30,359 nucleotides of DNA from Salpingoeca rosetta. Its lineage: Eukaryota > Opisthokonta > Choanoflagellata > Craspedida > Salpingoecidae. Under the pieces are notes generated by a model. The model saw only the letters and a list, made by a program, of their open reading frames with translations. It did not search any database and was not told the DNA's origin. Position numbers and translations under genes: made by a program. Shown here piece by piece: positions 28,344 to 30,359 of this stretch. Position 1 is the first letter of the stretch. Every line of letters begins with the position of its first letter. The stretch spans positions 338,916-369,274 of the forward strand of contig NW_004754918.1 in assembly GCF_000188695.1 (NCBI RefSeq), given 5' to 3'.

Positions 28344-28682
28344 CTGAAAGACGATGCAGATTGTATCAGTGTGGGTGCTTGCCAAACAAGATTGCGTGTC
28401 AGCCTCACCATGTTCATGCGTGTTACTGAGTGTCAATGTGTTGAAAGACGCACCTTGTGACGGGACTGTGGTCGAGGTGTGTCGGTGGCTTGTTCTGTGT
28501 ACTGATGCGAAGTAAACCAGGGAACAAAAGAACTGAACAAGGCACAGACAATCACGTGAGATAAGCGACAACAGGGTGCAGGGCAACACACACGTGCTAG
28601 CAGGCAACAAGAGGGGTGCTTGTGGTTAAGCAAGGGGGAAAACAAGAGACAAGGGCAACAGACGTAACACAGCATGCAGGCA
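28344..28682. other. 339 bp between transposase exon and LTR, no supported gene
   Basis: On the minus strand a frame could be forced (acceptor TTGTTCAG, ending CACAAG|GTGCGT), but its peptide (FTSHQYTEQATDTPRPQS) does not resemble the first half of a Harbinger nuclease. This is probably transposase intron or a decayed exon. Confidence 0.4.
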
Positions 28683-28691
28683 TGTGTCGTG

Positions 28692-28713
28692 CCGTCATCT
28701 TAGTTGATGACGG
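28692..28713. repeat. Perfect 8-bp inverted repeat with a 6-nt loop inside the LTR
   Basis: CCGTCATC, loop TTAGTT, GATGACGG, followed at once by the palindrome CGGTACCG. It lies at the 3' (U5-side) end of the LTR and could fold as an RNA hairpin. Confidence 0.8.
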
Positions 28714-28825
28714 TACCGTGCCAAGGGCTCGGGATCGCCGCCGAGAGGCAAGCGGTTCCGAGGCACTGGGCACGGCGTGACGCGACACAGGCAAACGCTA
28801 CTATACGACACTCACGAGTTAAACA

Positions 28826-28833
28826 TGACGTCA
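28826..28833. promoter_or_regulatory. CRE-like palindrome TGACGTCA in the LTR
   Basis: A perfect cAMP-response-element consensus sits in the first of two direct repeats TAAACATGACRTCA (about 28820-28833 and 28840-28853). On the element's strand it is followed after about 25 bp by GTATAGTA, a weak TATA-like sequence. This is a plausible LTR promoter, by sequence only. Confidence 0.45.
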
Positions 28834-29009
28834 ATCAGACTAAACATGACATCAGAACATTAGGAGAACAAAGAACATCCAGAGCAATACGGTGCCTCGA
28901 AGGGCGAGAAGGGGGGAAACAGGGGAACACAGCGGGACAAGGTGCAGTGGGTAAGGGAGTCGGAGAGGCAGAGGGGAGAGACAGAGAGAGACAGGCGAGC
29001 GACGTTACA

Positions 29010-29029
29010 CCTTCCCCCTCTCTAAAAAC
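29010..29029 (-). promoter_or_regulatory. Polypurine tract of the Ty3/gypsy element
   Basis: On the minus strand TTTTTAGAGAGGGGGAAGG directly abuts the LTR start TGTAAC. It begins about 9 bp after the pol stop codon. A PPT primes plus-strand DNA synthesis during reverse transcription. Confidence 0.85.
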
Positions 29030-29038
29030 GGCTTGCCC

Positions 29039-30359
29039 TCAAGCCGCTGCGTTGCGCGAAGCCTGATGCCACTCCATGATCAGTGTACGCACGTCGCGGG
29101 TGAGCTGGTCTTCGTTGATCCAGGTGCTGTCGTTGATGTCGTAGCCGGCCCACTTGATCAGGTACTGCCTCTTGCCGCGTCGGACTCGCTCGTCGAGGAT
29201 GCGTTCCACCTCGTATTCGTCTGATTCGCCGTCCGGCAGGGGTGGTGGTTCGTCATTGGGGCGTGCGTTGAAGTCTGACGGGTTGTTGACACACGGCTTG
29301 GTCTTGGTGACGTTGACGACCGGGTGCGCCCGCACGTGGCTGGGGAACCGGAGTCGCACGGTAGTGCGCGAAGGCATGCCGATGACGGTGAAGGGGCCTT
29401 GCCAGCGGGGCTTCAGCTTGTCCTTGGGTCGTCGCTGGTTGGCCTGGTCGACGAAGAGGTCAGCGGTGACCCATGCCTGATCGCCGGGACTATATTTGAT
29501 GTCGTCGCTGCGGCGCTGGTCGGCGTACCTCTTCTGCTTGTCCTGTGCCTGGGCGAGGGCGTCTCTTGCGGCGGTGATGATGCTCTTGAGGCGCACCACG
29601 AAGTCCTCGGCTGCAGGTGTGTCCGTGCGGCGTATGGCCTGGCGAGTGACGAGTGTAGCTGGGATAATCGGGTGTCGGCCCGTCTCTAGGAAGAACGGAG
29701 ACTGGCCCGTGGAGTCGCTCTTGCTGTTGTTAAGGGCGAACTCTACCACGGGGAGGAGTGAGTCCCAGTTGTCCATGCGGTAGTTGACGTAGTGGCGGAG
29801 GGTCTGCTCCATGGTGCGGTTCGTCCTTTCTGTTTGGCCGTCGGTCTGCGGGTGCTGCGATGTGGAGAATTGAAGTCGGGACCCCAGCAAGCGGAAGGTC
29901 TCCTTCCAGAAGGCGCCGGTGAAACGGGGATCTCGATCAGACACAACTCTGGCAGGAAGTCCATGGTGTCGGAACACGTGGGAGATGAACAGCTTGGCCA
30001 CGTCTCGGCCCGTGCACTTGCTAGTAGTCGCCGCCAGGTGACACCGTTTAGTCAGCCTGTCGACGAAGACCACGATGGCGTCCTGTCCTGTCCTGGTCCT
30101 GGGTAGTCCGGTGACGAGGTCGAGGCTGATATCGGTCCAGGGTTCTCGGGGAACGGGTAGGGGCTGCAGGGGACCAGGGGCAGCGCCCTGTCTCGGCTTG
30201 TGGCGCTGGCAGGATTTGCAGCTCCGCACATAGCGCTCCACGTCCCGCCGCATCCGGGGCCAGTAGAAGTGGCGCGCTAGCGCCTCGTGGGTGCGGTGAA
30301 TTCCTTGGTGGCCCGCTGTCGGAGTGTCGTGGAACTCAGCCAGAAGCGGCACGCGTGCC
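29039..30359 (-). CDS. pol: Ty3/gypsy chromovirus Pol, integrase and chromodomain (3' part; enters from right edge)
   Basis: One frame, open from the window edge to a stop at 29041-29039; no intron. Counting from the codon at 30352: an HHCC zinc-binding domain (H15, H19, C45, C48; motif AGHQGIHRTHEALARHFYW), an integrase core with D78 (SLDLVTGLP), D139 (VVSDRDPRF) and E175 (TDGQTERTNRTMEQ), i.e. a D,D35E layout, then a GPF-type module (PRWQGPFTVIGM) and a C-terminal chromodomain at about 376-425 (YEVERILDERVRRGKRQYLI, then KWAGY and STWI). The chromodomain after the GPY/F module marks a chromovirus and usually directs integration to marked chromatin. Protease, reverse transcriptase and RNase H should lie right of the window. 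All catalytic residues are present and there is no stop, so the copy looks young. Confidence 0.95.
   Translation of the reverse strand, partial: ARVPLLAEFHDTPTAGHQGIHRTHEALARHFYWPRMRRDVERYVRSCKSCQRHKPRQGAAPGPLQPLPVPREPWTDISLDLVTGLPRTRTGQDAIVVFVDRLTKRCHLAATTSKCTGRDVAKLFISHVFRHHGLPARVVSDRDPRFTGAFWKETFRLLGSRLQFSTSQHPQTDGQTERTNRTMEQTLRHYVNYRMDNWDSLLPVVEFALNNSKSDSTGQSPFFLETGRHPIIPATLVTRQAIRRTDTPAAEDFVVRLKSIITAARDALAQAQDKQKRYADQRRSDDIKYSPGDQAWVTADLFVDQANQRRPKDKLKPRWQGPFTVIGMPSRTTVRLRFPSHVRAHPVVNVTKTKPCVNNPSDFNARPNDEPPPLPDGESDEYEVERILDERVRRGKRQYLIKWAGYDINDSTWINEDQLTRDVRTLIMEWHQASRNAAA

Larger units (their letters stand above)
26081..28682. mobile_element. Probable PIF/Harbinger transposon remnant (two convergent ORFs)
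   Basis: A Myb/SANT-like gene and a DDE transposase in convergent order is the standard two-gene layout of PIF/Harbinger elements. Terminal inverted repeats and the 3-bp target duplication (usually TWA) were not found: the right end would lie past the gypsy insertion and the left end in 25836-26080. Limits given are the gene limits, not element ends. Confidence 0.55.
28683..29009 (-). repeat. 3' long terminal repeat of a Ty3/gypsy element (327 bp)
   Basis: On the minus strand it starts TGTAACGTC directly after a polypurine tract and ends GACGGCACGACACA, so it has the TG...CA borders of an LTR. The end at 28683 is a prediction; 28678-28682 (AGGCA) would be one copy of a 5-bp target duplication whose partner lies outside the window. 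The 5' LTR is not in the window, so the length cannot be confirmed by comparison. Confidence 0.7.
28683..30359 (-). mobile_element. Ty3/gypsy chromoviral LTR retrotransposon, 3' portion
   Basis: Order on the minus strand: integrase-chromodomain frame, stop, polypurine tract, 3' LTR, then flanking DNA at 28682. Only the 3' part is in the window. Confidence 0.9.

Noticed and set aside
28433..28675. Candidate first exon of the Harbinger transposase
   Set aside because: The frame can be joined in phase, but the peptide shows none of the motifs expected before VGAEGRCND.

Overview
The window is eukaryotic, nuclear and very intron-rich. Nearly every intron uses GT-AG borders, and most carry CA/TG microsatellites. 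The gene content points to a unicellular holozoan, most likely a choanoflagellate: a Fes/Fer-type cytoplasmic tyrosine kinase (F-BAR, SH2, kinase), an Unr/CSDE1-like multi-cold-shock-domain protein and a TAF5 orthologue. Species is an inference; the style resembles Salpingoeca, but I could not search. All gene models were spliced by hand, choosing junctions that keep reading phase and domain continuity.

Layout. 21-1382 (-): 5' part of a predicted type II membrane protein, running off the left edge. 1647-8029 (+): Unr/CSDE1-like RNA-binding protein, about 16 exons and 868 aa, transcribed divergently from the first gene across a 264-bp gap. 8678-19417 (+): Fes/Fer-like tyrosine kinase, 32 exons and 1453 aa, with an acidic N-terminal extension, a long acidic/proline-rich linker and a predicted 7-nt microexon. 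19947-25835 (-): TAF5, 19 exons and 705 aa, convergent with the kinase. 26081-27476 (+): a Myb/SANT-like protein of the kind encoded by PIF/Harbinger transposons. 27695-28343 (-): the C-terminal half of a Harbinger DDE transposase, tail-to-tail with it. 28683-30359 (-): the 3' end of a Ty3/gypsy chromovirus (integrase, chromodomain, polypurine tract, 3' LTR), running off the right edge. Its insertion is the likely reason the transposase lacks its 5' half.

The left 26 kb is ordinary single-copy housekeeping and signalling sequence: translation/mRNA control, membrane-linked tyrosine kinase signalling and TFIID. There is no operon logic linking these genes. The right 4 kb is a mobile-element nest. 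Low-complexity DNA (CA/TG, CT, TTG, GGT and short minisatellites) fills the introns and creates many spurious open frames, which are left out. No tRNA, rRNA or CRISPR array was seen.
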